A DNA stretch of 28,167 bases from CAZHZT01 sp964537285 (GCA_964537285.1 CAZHZT010000074.1:1-28167); one strand, 5' to 3'; positions 17,145 through 25,157 are shown, numbered from the stretch's first letter. Numbers and translations: made by a program. The notes: generated from the letters alone by a model not told the origin.

Positions 17145-17786
17145 ATGAAATTTTCAATCTTTTTTAATTTTCTACTGCTCTTCATTTCAACAGCTTTTTT
17201 CGTTGCTTGTGAAAGTGAAAACTTAGAGCCTGTAGTGATTGGTGACGGATTCGAAGCTCAAGGGTTCTTGTGTTATGAGTTGGACTATCCAGTCAATGCA
17301 CTAGATAGTGAAGGTAATCCAATCACAATAAATAGTGCAGACGAATATGCCAATTTAGTGCTGGGGGGTGAAGCCTTGGTCATCCAGTATCCATTTACTA
17401 TTGTGAGTATTACAGAAGACACTACCGCAACGGTCAATAACTTTGAGGAATACATCGAGGCACTGAATGCTTGCGAAGTTGCGGAAATTATTATTGATAC
17501 GGTCGATATCTGCGAGACTCCAGGCCACGTATTACTCTTCATCAACAGAGGGGGGGCTGCACAAAGCCCATGCCGTTTCAATATCAATTATCCGGCAGAT
17601 GTAATTGCAGGAGGTACCACGTTCACCCTAAACGAAAGTATTGACTATTGGGGTGTGTACAACGATTTCAACCTTGATGAAATTGAAGTAGTTTATCCAG
17701 TTGATGTGACCGTCAATATTTCCGGAGAAGATATAGAATTTACCAGTGACGATGATCTGTGCACTTACATTGATGAATGTAATTAA
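17145..17786 (+). CDS. Lipoprotein with two internal repeats, next to an ECF sigma gene
   Basis: A 213-residue protein with a lipoprotein signal peptide (lipobox FFVAC, lipidated Cys22). The mature part is made of two homologous halves of about 70 residues. Half one runs from CYELDYPVNALDSEGNPITI to about YIEALNAC. Half two runs from CRFNINYPADVIAGGTTFTL to the end (LCTYIDEC). Each has a YP-hydrophobic strand, a variable linker and a Y/F-P-(V/F)-TV strand, and each is bracketed by cysteines that could form a disulfide. Similar repeat lipoproteins occur beside ECF sigma genes in Saprospiraceae, so a shared regulatory or envelope role is plausible; the biochemical function is unknown. The ATG at 17145 is set by the signal peptide. 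An ECF-like promoter lies about 180 bp upstream. Confidence 0.75.
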   Translation: MKFSIFFNFLLLFISTAFFVACESENLEPVVIGDGFEAQGFLCYELDYPVNALDSEGNPITINSADEYANLVLGGEALVIQYPFTIVSITEDTTATVNNFEEYIEALNACEVAEIIIDTVDICETPGHVLLFINRGGAAQSPCRFNINYPADVIAGGTTFTLNESIDYWGVYNDFNLDEIEVVYPVDVTVNISGEDIEFTSDDDLCTYIDECN

Positions 17787-17850
17787 AGAACGTTCCCGTT
17801 CTTAACAAATTATCCGGGAACTGTCTTCTACCTGAAGGCAGTTCCCGGAT
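17786..17850 (+). terminator. Two tandem hairpins after the lipoprotein gene
   Basis: AAGAACG/CGTTCTT (17786-17803, 4-nt loop) overlaps the end of the stop codon. A stronger 17-bp hairpin follows: ATCCGGGAACTGTCTTC (17812-17828) with GAAGGCAGTTCCCGGAT (17834-17850), containing one G-T pair and a 5-nt loop, then TTCAAGATTT. This is a convincing terminator or attenuator between the lipoprotein and the sigma factor gene. Confidence 0.7.
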
Positions 17851-17881
17851 TTCAAGATTTAAATTAAAAAGTGCCGATTTA

Positions 17882-18421
17882 GTGGTAAAACCAAACGTTA
17901 TAAAATCTGCTGTTAAACGCGAGAGGGGGGCTTTCAAAATAATCTACGAAAGCTGTACCCCTTATGCATTTTCTATAGTCAGGCGCTATGTCTCCGATGC
18001 CAACATCCACAAAGACATTATCCAGGAAATCTTTGCCCGTCTTTTTCTAAGCCTGGATTCCTTTGACGAATCAAAAAGTTTCAAGCCCTGGTTTCGCAGG
18101 ATTGTCATTAACCAGTGCATGGAGTACCTCAGAAAGAACCATAAAATGTCTGTCGTAATACCTTTGACCAATACGACCGAAACGCCCAGCGAAAACCTTG
18201 AAGCAGAACTGACTAAGCTATCGAAATCAGAAATTGAAATGTTACTTGCCAAAATGCCGGATGGGTACCGACAAGTCTTTATGCTTGTTGCAATTGACGA
18301 TTACACACACAAAGAAGTGGGCGCGTTGCTGGACATAACTATGCTGATCCTGAAAAATCAACACCGCAACAGCAACAAGTTTCATTATTTCCAATACTAC
18401 ATTTACCCGTTCAGAAATTGA
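17882..18421 (+). CDS. ECF-type RNA polymerase sigma factor with a degenerate C-terminus
   Basis: A 179-residue sigma-70-family ECF protein. Region 2 is clear (SIVRRYVSDANIHKDIIQEI, then FARLFLSLDSFDES and FKPWFRRIVINQCMEYLRKN). Region 4 begins normally (LAKMPDGYRQVFMLVAIDDY, then THKEVGALLDIT). After DIT the recognition-helix stretch, usually reading xGTSKSQ, reads MLILKNQHRNSNK, and the tail FHYFQYYIYPFRN does not look like a sigma factor. DNA binding to the -35 box is therefore probably impaired. The downstream membrane/barrel protein gene lacks its N-terminal half, so a deletion near 18340-18400 may have removed the end of one gene and the start of the next. The GTG at 17882 is the most likely start, but the frame stays open upstream into the terminator region. 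Confidence 0.75.
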   Translation: MVKPNVIKSAVKRERGAFKIIYESCTPYAFSIVRRYVSDANIHKDIIQEIFARLFLSLDSFDESKSFKPWFRRIVINQCMEYLRKNHKMSVVIPLTNTTETPSENLEAELTKLSKSEIEMLLAKMPDGYRQVFMLVAIDDYTHKEVGALLDITMLILKNQHRNSNKFHYFQYYIYPFRN

Positions 18422-19194
18422 CGATAAAGCGGGCTATTGGCATGCCTCCCCATTCTATAAAACGGATGCCGACTCCAAACCGATGTCTTATCCCAGCCCG
18501 TCAACTGACAGTGACAAGTGGCATCTCCACTTGGGCCTCAGGATATGGAGTGAGTAAACCTGAAAACGACCAGTACGAGCAGAACAAACTGTCATACTAC
18601 ACTCAATTAAGCTATACTCATCGCTTTGGCAATAATTTTATTCTTTCTGCCGGATTGCAATATCAGCAGTTACAGGCCCAGATTGTGTGGAGCCAACAAA
18701 TAGAGAATTACACTACTGTCCTTTTACAGGATACTATTGTCGAGATACAGGTGAATTCGCTGACCGGCAACAGTGCAGTAGTGAAGGGCGACGTGGAGGT
18801 CAGCGTGGATGCTGCTCGTAATGTACAACATCACAACCAGTACCAATTATTCCAAATTCCTCTGAGTATCGGTAAATCCTGGAAAATCGGAAAAAAATGG
18901 CGGGCTGACTTATCTGTAGGTGGCGCGGTGAACGTCCTTACACACAACAAAGGGCGCAGCATCTATCAGGGGGAATTGGATTACATGGACGGAGCTACAA
19001 CCAACCTCATTGACAATCGCTGGGGTATACACGGCCTTGGAATGGTACGACTGGGATATTGTATAAACAGACACTGGGGTATACTGGCAGAAGCCCAGTT
19101 CCAAAAGAGCCTGACAGATTGGAGCCGTATACCTGGTATACGTATGCAGCCTGAAGTGTTAAACATGGGGATAGGCATCTATTTTTCACTGTAA
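18418..19194 (+). pseudogene. C-terminal half of an outer-membrane beta-barrel protein (ECF sigma partner), truncated and frameshifted
   Basis: From about 18520 the frame gives GISTWASGYG, then SYYTQLSYTHRFGNNFILSA, QLFQIPLSIGKSWKIGKKW, GMVRLGYCINRHWGILAEAQ and MGIGIYFSL. This is an alternating hydrophobic/aromatic pattern of an 8-12-strand outer-membrane barrel with terminal aromatic-Leu. Upstream of 18520 this frame is unnatural (GMPPHSIKRMPTPNRC). The natural sequence is in another frame from about 18395 to 18550 (EIDDKAGYWHASPFYK, then DSDKWHLHLGL, ending at TAA), so a small indel lies near 18520. Intact relatives next to ECF sigma genes have an N-terminal cytoplasmic/transmembrane part before the barrel, which is missing here. 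Probably non-functional. Confidence 0.65.
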
Positions 19195-19352
19195 TTGGGT
19201 AAAAGAACTCAGCTCAACCGCACGGCACTTAATACCAATAACCGCAAGGAATAGCCATATTCAGATTACACATCGAAGCATGGCAAACTTTATAGCTGAA
19301 TACAGCCTCTTCAAAAATGGAACAAGTTACTTCATTGTAATACCTCGGTACA

Positions 19353-19394
19353 TTTAGATCACAAGCCTTGTAAAAGCTTAGTTTGTGGTCTAAA
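19353..19394. repeat. 12-bp imperfect hairpin at the end of the relic gene
   Basis: TTTAGATCACAA (19353-19364) pairs with TTGTGGTCTAAA (19383-19394) with one G-T mismatch and an 18-nt loop. It overlaps the minus-strand stop of the relic frame at 19390-19392 and could be its terminator. Nothing else is recognisable in 19195-19352. Confidence 0.4.
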
Positions 19395-19697
19395 TTGGTC
19401 GAGATAGTATACGAGGCTCGTTGCGGACAATGATGACCAGCTTTTTTTCTTCCTTAGTATCCGGATAAGCCGCTTGAATTTCTTTAATTAAATCTAGAGA
19501 TCGTTGGCGAATGTTGGGTTTTCCAGCTTGATGGCGTTTATGTCCATCCCTCCTTTAATGCTCCGTTCATTAAGGTCTTTGAATTGGGCCTTTAAGTTAA
19601 GCACTTGGTCGGCAAATTCAGTTTCCTGGCTTGCCTCATAAAGTAAGTCAAAGCCTTCGTCCATCGCTGCTTTCCCCACTAATTTTCTACACTCATT
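19390..19697 (-). pseudogene. Frameshifted effector-associated-domain-like (EAD-like) relic
   Basis: On the minus strand, frame one reads QIINECRKLVGKAAMDEGFD, then LLYEASQETEFADQVLNLKA, QFKDLNERSIKGGMDINAI and a stop at TAG (19494). The next frame reads KPNIRQRSLDLIKEIQAAYP and continues to a TAG at 19390. Joined by a one-base shift around 19515-19525, the product is an ~80-residue helical domain. It resembles the EAD11-like effector-associated domains of Bacteroidota conflict/signalling proteins, which read helix, LxxLxxRxxRLxxxxxxGxIxxEE, RIxxxLLxLIxEI. The assignment is from pattern memory. The 5' end is cut by the 89-bp MITE-like element, and no catalytic partner domain is left, so this is a dead fragment. 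Confidence 0.5.
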
Positions 19698-19705
19698 GAT
19701 TATTT

Positions 19706-19794
19706 GGTAGTGGGTAAAACCGGTTGATGAGAAGTGTTAACCTTAAGTTGTAAAGCTTGTTAGATAAATCCATCAACGGATTCTACCCACTACC
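19706..19794. mobile_element. 89-bp MITE-like element with terminal inverted repeats and 8-bp target duplication
   Basis: The left end GGTAGTGGGTAAAACCGG plus TTGATG (from 19706) matches the reverse complement of the right end (GGTAGTGGGTAGAATCCG plus TTGATG) in about 22 of 25 positions. The element is flanked on both sides by GATTATTT (19698-19705 and 19795-19802). It has no coding capacity; the internal 40 bp are A/T-rich. Size, inverted ends and duplication fit a MITE mobilised in trans by a transposase that makes 8-bp duplications; the family is not identified. It lies in the 5' part of the EAD-like relic. Confidence 0.75.
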
Positions 19795-19946
19795 GATTAT
19801 TTTAGGTGACATAAAGTGACTTTTATTTTTTAGTTTTGGAGGTAAGAATATGTCAGCTACAGAACAAGTCTAATGTATGATGCTTGATTTTATGAGGATC
19901 GTACATTTAACACGGCCAAGAATACTAAACAGCACAAGCAAGCATA

Positions 19947-22211
19947 ATGAAAAACATCAAGACTCTGGTGCTAAACACTGGTTTTACCGCCTTCCTTCTT
20001 CATTCTTTAAGAAAGACATTTCTTTTAGTTGCCTTTATCACAGGCTTTTCTTCTTTTTGCTTTTCTCAAAAACCTGTAAAAGTGGGCTTGGTGCTCAGTG
20101 GGGGAGGAGCCAAAGGCTATGCACATATTGGGGTAATTAAAGTATTGGAAAAGGCTGGCGTTCAAATTGATTATGTTGGGGGTACAAGTATGGGAGCTAT
20201 TATCGGAGGGCTTTATGCCGCCGGGTGGAACGGAAATGAGCTCGATAGCCTCCTGCGCGTTTTTGATTTTTATGCTGCCCTTGAAGAAAAAGTGGAACGT
20301 AGGGATATTTCTTTGTTCGAAAAGGAATATGGTGAAAAAGCGGCTATTACGCTTTCTATAAAAGATTTTAAAGTCGATCTTCCGACAGCTTATTCTAAGG
20401 GGCAAAGAATATTTAACTATTTCCATCAATGGACGGCCCGGGTCAATCATATTCAGGATTTTAGCCAGCTGCCCACTCCATTCCTTTGTATTGGTACAGA
20501 TGCCGCCAGTGGCGAAGAGGTAGTTCTGGAAAATGGACTTCTACCTCTGGCAATGCGGGCAAGTGGTGCACTACCAGGGCTCTTGACACCTGTGCAAATC
20601 AATAATCGACTGATTATTGACGGCGCTCTGGTCAATAATTTCCCGGTTGCAGAAGTGAAGAACAAAGGGATGGACTTGATAATCGCTGTAAGAGTAGATG
20701 AGGATCTTTATGAGGCCACTGAATTAAATTCTATAGATCGAGTAATCTCTCAAATAGGGTACTACCAATCTGCCCAACGAACTAACCAACAAATTCCCCT
20801 GGCAGACATTTACATAAAACCTTCCCTTAAAGAGTATTCTATCACAGATTTTGAAGCAATAGATAGCCTCATCTTAAGAGGCGAAAGAGCCGCAATGGTT
20901 TTTTGGGATCAATTCCGAGATTTAGCAAAAAGCCAGCAAGCAATTAAGGCGGTAAAAATCCAGAAATACATCCCTTATTATGATACTCTAATGATTGAAC
21001 GAATAATTGTAAATGATTCTGACTTGCTTAAAAAAATTGATTATCCTGCTCAAGAGAAAAGTGAAATCGCCACCAAAGATCTCTACGATAAAGTAAATCA
21101 GCTCTACAATAGTGGAAATTACGAGTTTATTTACTATGAGTTCGAAGAAATCGAAAATAATAAGCGCGTTCTCCGTTGGAATCCCATTTTTAAGAAAAAA
21201 AAGAATACCTTACTCAAACTGGGATTGCATTATGATCAGGTGTACAAAAGTAGTGTGCTGCTTAACTTAACCCTCCCCAATGTTTTATTCAAAGGATCAA
21301 CAACTTCTATCGATCTTATTGCGGGCGATAATCTTCGTTATAATGTCAACTTCTTTGCTCCTCCCAAAAAAGGACCCGCTATTGGCATCAACTCCCGTGC
21401 CTGGTACAACGATATTTTATTCGACCTTTTGGAGCCTATTATTTTAAATAATGGGTTTAAATTAGAAGAAATTGAATTCAATTTTCTGGACCTTACCAAT
21501 GAAATTTATGTACAACTCTTTCGCAATAACGCTTTCGCATTGGGAGCTGCAGCCGAATTGAAATATTTTGAATCCAGCTCCAATCAAGTCACTGAAGTCA
21601 ATGCGGATACACTCACTTCAACAGGAACTGGTTTTTATCTTAGTCCATATGCTTTTCTGAAATTAGATGTTCGCGATCGAAAAGTATTTACTAATCGTGG
21701 CATCGTTCTGAATGCACAGGCCCGATGGATAAAACGACTCTCTGATACTTTCGATAATGAAAAACCATGGGGCCTGAACTTTGACATCACCTTGCAAAAG
21801 TATTTCCCTATCAGTAAAAGATTGAATATCGCCCTTACCATAAATGCTGGTTCCAATGTTGAAGAGGCCTTTCAGCCTTACACCTATTATCTGGGCAGCG
21901 TCAATCAAAATTTATGGAATAACTTTCGACCCTTCGCGGGGCTTTCCTTTGCAAAGGTAGCAGGAGAGCAGTTATACCTCAGCCAAGCTATCATAAGGTA
22001 TCAGCTTTTTAAAAATCATTATTTATCTCTGATTTCAGGAGGCGCTTATGTGCAAAACGCTGTTAAACCGCTCGGATCTGATAATGAAGTTAGGGTGTAT
22101 AGCGGTGGTGTAAGCTATGGCGTTGATACTTTTTTAGGCCCTATTGAACTTACTTATGCACTATCGAATAAAGAATGGGTGCTGAATTTTAACCTGGGGT
22201 ATTGGTTCTGA
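19947..22211 (+). CDS. Patatin-like phospholipase with C-terminal outer-membrane barrel
   Basis: A 754-residue protein. The signal peptide ends at about FCFS/Q (40/41) after an unusually long n-region; the later start region would also do. The patatin domain (45 to about 340) has oxyanion motif GGGAKG (52-57), nucleophile elbow GTSMG (Ser81) and the DGA motif (Asp225, IIDGALVNNFPV), so the Ser-Asp dyad is intact. A short POTRA-like segment (about 345-400) precedes a barrel of Omp85/surface-antigen type (about 420-754, ending LNFNLGYWF). This is the layout of patatin-barrel proteins related to type Vd autotransporters (PlpD). It should sit in the outer membrane and hydrolyse phospholipid acyl esters; whether the lipase is periplasmic or surface-exposed cannot be told. 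The neighbouring Omp85-like gene suggests an outer-membrane theme. Confidence 0.9.
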   Translation: MKNIKTLVLNTGFTAFLLHSLRKTFLLVAFITGFSSFCFSQKPVKVGLVLSGGGAKGYAHIGVIKVLEKAGVQIDYVGGTSMGAIIGGLYAAGWNGNELDSLLRVFDFYAALEEKVERRDISLFEKEYGEKAAITLSIKDFKVDLPTAYSKGQRIFNYFHQWTARVNHIQDFSQLPTPFLCIGTDAASGEEVVLENGLLPLAMRASGALPGLLTPVQINNRLIIDGALVNNFPVAEVKNKGMDLIIAVRVDEDLYEATELNSIDRVISQIGYYQSAQRTNQQIPLADIYIKPSLKEYSITDFEAIDSLILRGERAAMVFWDQFRDLAKSQQAIKAVKIQKYIPYYDTLMIERIIVNDSDLLKKIDYPAQEKSEIATKDLYDKVNQLYNSGNYEFIYYEFEEIENNKRVLRWNPIFKKKKNTLLKLGLHYDQVYKSSVLLNLTLPNVLFKGSTTSIDLIAGDNLRYNVNFFAPPKKGPAIGINSRAWYNDILFDLLEPIILNNGFKLEEIEFNFLDLTNEIYVQLFRNNAFALGAAAELKYFESSSNQVTEVNADTLTSTGTGFYLSPYAFLKLDVRDRKVFTNRGIVLNAQARWIKRLSDTFDNEKPWGLNFDITLQKYFPISKRLNIALTINAGSNVEEAFQPYTYYLGSVNQNLWNNFRPFAGLSFAKVAGEQLYLSQAIIRYQLFKNHYLSLISGGAYVQNAVKPLGSDNEVRVYSGGVSYGVDTFLGPIELTYALSNKEWVLNFNLGYWF

Positions 22212-22366
22212 GAAAATCCGGATTAAAACATGAGTTAATTTGCGAAGAGCATAATAGACATTCGCATTTTGTAACAAATAAACCATTCCCTGTAACAACT
22301 TCCCTAAAAGAATCTTGTGAAATTCAGCAACTTGCCAGTGAAAATTATTGATCATTACTGAAATTA

Positions 22367-22475
22367 GTTCTTTGACATAAATTGTGGAAAATGGAACTTC
22401 AAAATGATAACCCTTGAATGCCCTTGTGGCTGAAAGGGTTATCATTTTGAAGTTCCACACAATTTGTCAAAGAAC
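22367..22475. repeat. Hairpin intergenic element, copy 2 (complete, 109 bp)
   Basis: Terminal inverted repeats GTTCTTTGACA (22367-22377) and TGTCAAAGAAC (22465-22475) enclose a near-perfect hairpin with arms containing GGAACTTCAAAATGATAACC and its complement. The loop, GAATGCCCTTGTGGCTGAAA, is the reverse complement of the copy 1 loop with a few changes. The arm base pairs differ from copy 1 in a compensated way (GGAAC/GTTCC here, GGTAC/GTACC there). It ends 14 bp before the next start codon, so it would form a large hairpin in that gene's leader. Confidence 0.8.
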
Positions 22476-22489
22476 GCTGAAATTTAATC

Positions 22490-23716
22490 ATGAAAGTGCG
22501 AATAATTGTCCAGGTTGCTATTATTACTATATGTTGCCTCTCAATGGCCCAGGCCCAAAGTACGGATTCAGTAGCCTTGGATACAACGACAAAGCCATTC
22601 AGGCGTTTTGACTTACTCCCGGCTATTTCCTATTCACCCGAAACACAACTTACCCTCGGAGTCATTGGTTATTATTATCTTGATCTTTCTGAAGGAGATC
22701 CCAATACCAATATATCCAATTTTAATTTGTTGGGAGTTTACACCACTGCTAACCAAATTGCAATAGAGGCACGCGGAGAATTATTTACAAAAGGAAATTT
22801 GTGGCGTATTCGGGGTGAAGTGTATTTTAATCGTTGGCCAGACAGGAACTATGGACTCGGGAATGATGCCAATGCAAAAGTAGTTGTCCGAGAAGATCAG
22901 GAAACAGATACTTTAAATTATTGGCCCTACAATTCGGACCGATGGCTTTTCAACCCGGTCGTTATTCGAAGAGTTGCTCCTAATTGGTACCTTGGAGGTT
23001 TAGTAGATCTGGAATATATGACGCGTGTCCGCAACTTAGATGATGAAGTACATTTTTTAAATGCGGCTGCAGAACAGATTAATGAGGTTGGAATAGAGGG
23101 AACCCGCATTGGCCTTGGATGGCAACTCCTCTTCGATAGCCGGGATAATATTCTTAATCCTCTAAGAGGTGCCTTCGCTGAATTAACTTCGATCTATTAC
23201 GACAAGGCATGGAAAAGTGATTTTACTTTCAATAGTTACAACCTGGATACACGCTATTACCTGAATACATTTAAAAACCATACACTCGCTTTGCGCTCAG
23301 TACTTAGCGCTCGTTTTAGTGAAGAACCAATACAGATACGTGCTTTATCCCGCGTCGGGGGCAGATATTTTTTGCGGGGTTACTTCCGAGGAACTTATCA
23401 GGACAAGCATATGGCTGCCTTCGAAGCAGAATACCGCTTACCATTTTGGAACGAGGACCTGGATGCGCCTTTTGGGCAATTCTGGAAACGCCTGGGAATG
23501 ACCGTTTTTGCCGGAGGAGCTCAAGTGAACGATGACTTTTCAAACTTTAGGCTTAATCGCTTCAATGCCGCTGTCGGAACCGGCTTGCGGATTTTATTTA
23601 ATAAAGAATCCAGATTGAATATTCGAATCGATGTTGCTTTTGCGTTAAGGGAAGACTCTAATGGCCAAGGCACCAAACAATCGGCATTTTATTTCTATCT
23701 TTCAGAAGCTTTTTGA
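22490..23716 (+). CDS. BamA/TamA (Omp85)-family outer-membrane barrel protein without POTRA domains
   Basis: A 408-residue protein with a signal peptide (1-23, ending MAQAQ) and then directly a 16-strand-type barrel. Evidence is the alternating strands (LTLGVIGYYYLDLSEG, WRIRGEVYFNRWPDRNYGLG, GLGWQLLFDSRDN), the Omp85 signature SRDNILNPLRGAF, and the conserved barrel-interior loop GGRYFLRGYFRG, the counterpart of VRGF/Y. The chain ends in aromatic Phe (FYFYLSEAF). No POTRA repeats are present (family members with POTRAs are longer), so it belongs to the short surface-antigen/barrel-only group. It probably works in the outer membrane; the substrate is unknown. It follows the patatin-barrel gene by 278 bp, which contain the hairpin element. 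The MFS gene starts 80 bp after it and may be co-transcribed. Confidence 0.85.
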   Translation: MKVRIIVQVAIITICCLSMAQAQSTDSVALDTTTKPFRRFDLLPAISYSPETQLTLGVIGYYYLDLSEGDPNTNISNFNLLGVYTTANQIAIEARGELFTKGNLWRIRGEVYFNRWPDRNYGLGNDANAKVVVREDQETDTLNYWPYNSDRWLFNPVVIRRVAPNWYLGGLVDLEYMTRVRNLDDEVHFLNAAAEQINEVGIEGTRIGLGWQLLFDSRDNILNPLRGAFAELTSIYYDKAWKSDFTFNSYNLDTRYYLNTFKNHTLALRSVLSARFSEEPIQIRALSRVGGRYFLRGYFRGTYQDKHMAAFEAEYRLPFWNEDLDAPFGQFWKRLGMTVFAGGAQVNDDFSNFRLNRFNAAVGTGLRILFNKESRLNIRIDVAFALREDSNGQGTKQSAFYFYLSEAF

Positions 23717-23796
23717 GGCCTAAATCTACTGTTACGGTATATGCGCTAGTCTGCTTAGAATACCATTATTCCACGTTCTACCTAACACCACAGAAA

Positions 23797-25098
23797 ATGC
23801 ATTCGCAAAGCATCATAAAAAACGATAAAAAGCTCATTCATGCCTGGGCTATGTACGATTGGGCGAACTCTGTTTACCTGTTAGTCATCACTTCGGCTAT
23901 TTTTCCCATTTATTACAATCAAGTTACCCGCCATGATGGCTCAGACCTGGTGGAGCTCTTTGGGTTTACTTTCCAAAATAGTGCTTTATATTCCATTACG
24001 TTAGGGTTGTCATTTGGACTGATAGCCTTGTTTTCTCCTTTACTCTCCTCCATTTCCGACTATTCCGGCAGTCAAAAGGCCTTTATGCGTTTTTTTTGTT
24101 ATGTGGGGGTTATAGGCTGTTCTTTGTTGTTTTTCTTTACTGGGGATAATCTTTTATTTGGTTTGGGGGCATTAATGATCACTTCTATTGGTTTTTCTGG
24201 AAGTATTGTATTTTACAATTCTTACTTACCGGAAATTGCAAGCCGGGATCGCATGGATATCGTTAGCGCTCGTGGATTTTCTTACGGTTATGCCGGAGCA
24301 TCCACTTTGTTGATCATATCCTTATTATTTATGTTCAATAAAGGCCTCTTTGGGATTACCAATGATACGCTGGCTCCAAGAATTATTTTTCTAATTACGG
24401 CCCTGTGGTGGTTTAGTTTTGCTCAAATTCCATTTGCTCGTTTGCCCAGAGGGTTTACCAGGAAAACAGAAGGCGGAAATCATTACCTGTTAAACGGCTA
24501 TAAAGAATTGCTCCGTGTTTGGAATTCCGTGAAAGGCGATAAGGCATTGCTAACCTTTTTGGGAGCCTTTTTCTTTTATACAATGGGGCTTCAAAGTGCC
24601 ATGTACATGGCCGCTTCTTTCGGAGAAAAAGAAGTTAAGCTTGAACTGGCTGAATTGATTTTTACCATATTGATCATTGAATACATAGGAATTCTGGGTT
24701 CGCTGTTATTTGCAAAACTTTCGGAAAGAAATGGTAATGTTTTTGCCCTTATTGTAGCAGTGACTATATGGTTTTTTATTTGTCTTGGCTCTTATTTCAT
24801 TACAACAAACATTCATTTTTTCACGGCCGCTTTTTTCATAGGCCTGGTAATGGGCGGAATCCAAACAGTATCCAGATCTACTTATTCTAAGATTATTCCT
24901 AAAACACTTAATAATGCAGGCTATTTCAGCTTTTACGACGTCAGTGAAAAAATGGCGATGATGGTTGGGCTCATTCTTTTCGGTACATTGGATAATTTGA
25001 CTGGAAGCATGCGGAATTCCATCCTTGCTTTAGGCGTTTGGTTCTTTATTGGATTAATACTGCTTTTGAGGTTGAGGAAAATAATTCAGCAGGATTAA
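23797..25098 (+). CDS. MFS transporter, UMF1 (Atg22-like) family
   Basis: About 433 residues from the ATG at 23797. The frame is open from a TTG at 23713, but the 28 extra residues (TVYALVCLEYHYSTF) do not belong to the family. The N-terminus IHAWAMYDWANSVYLLVITS is the signature of the UMF1 family (Pfam MFS_1-like/ATG22). Twelve hydrophobic segments are visible, including FGLIALFSPLLSSISDYSG, the loop-2/3 region, and GLVMGGIQTVSRSTYSKIIP in the second half. It is an inner-membrane transporter; the substrate is unknown for bacterial members (amino-acid efflux is known only for the yeast relative). Likely co-transcribed with the Omp85-like gene. Confidence 0.88.
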   Translation: MHSQSIIKNDKKLIHAWAMYDWANSVYLLVITSAIFPIYYNQVTRHDGSDLVELFGFTFQNSALYSITLGLSFGLIALFSPLLSSISDYSGSQKAFMRFFCYVGVIGCSLLFFFTGDNLLFGLGALMITSIGFSGSIVFYNSYLPEIASRDRMDIVSARGFSYGYAGASTLLIISLLFMFNKGLFGITNDTLAPRIIFLITALWWFSFAQIPFARLPRGFTRKTEGGNHYLLNGYKELLRVWNSVKGDKALLTFLGAFFFYTMGLQSAMYMAASFGEKEVKLELAELIFTILIIEYIGILGSLLFAKLSERNGNVFALIVAVTIWFFICLGSYFITTNIHFFTAAFFIGLVMGGIQTVSRSTYSKIIPKTLNNAGYFSFYDVSEKMAMMVGLILFGTLDNLTGSMRNSILALGVWFFIGLILLLRLRKIIQQD

Positions 25099-25118
25099 TA
25101 AAATTTTAACAAAAAAAG

Positions 25119-25157
25119 TCTTAAATCTTTACTAGATTTGAAATCAAAGATTAAAGA
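25119..25157 (+). terminator. Hairpin after the MFS gene
   Basis: TCTTAAATCTTT (25119-25130) pairs with AAAGATTAAAGA (25146-25157) with one mismatch and a 15-nt loop, 20 bp after the stop. It is A/T-rich, so only a weak terminator candidate. The rest of the 277-bp gap holds the CCCG hairpin repeat at 25235-25277. Confidence 0.35.

Noticed and set aside
19195..19352. Possible insertion-sequence remnant upstream of the relic.
   Set aside because: No transposase motif, terminal repeat or coding frame could be found in this stretch.
19853..19876. GGAGG followed by ATG and a 7-codon frame (MSATEQV) upstream of the patatin gene.
   Set aside because: It has a good ribosome-binding-site look but is too short to judge. 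It may be the start of a lost gene or chance, and no leader-peptide logic (hairpins, regulatory codons) is visible.
23713..23796. N-terminal extension of the MFS transporter from a TTG overlapping the previous stop.
   Set aside because: The 28 residues are unlike the family N-terminus; the ATG at 23797 directly precedes the conserved HAWAMYDWANS region.
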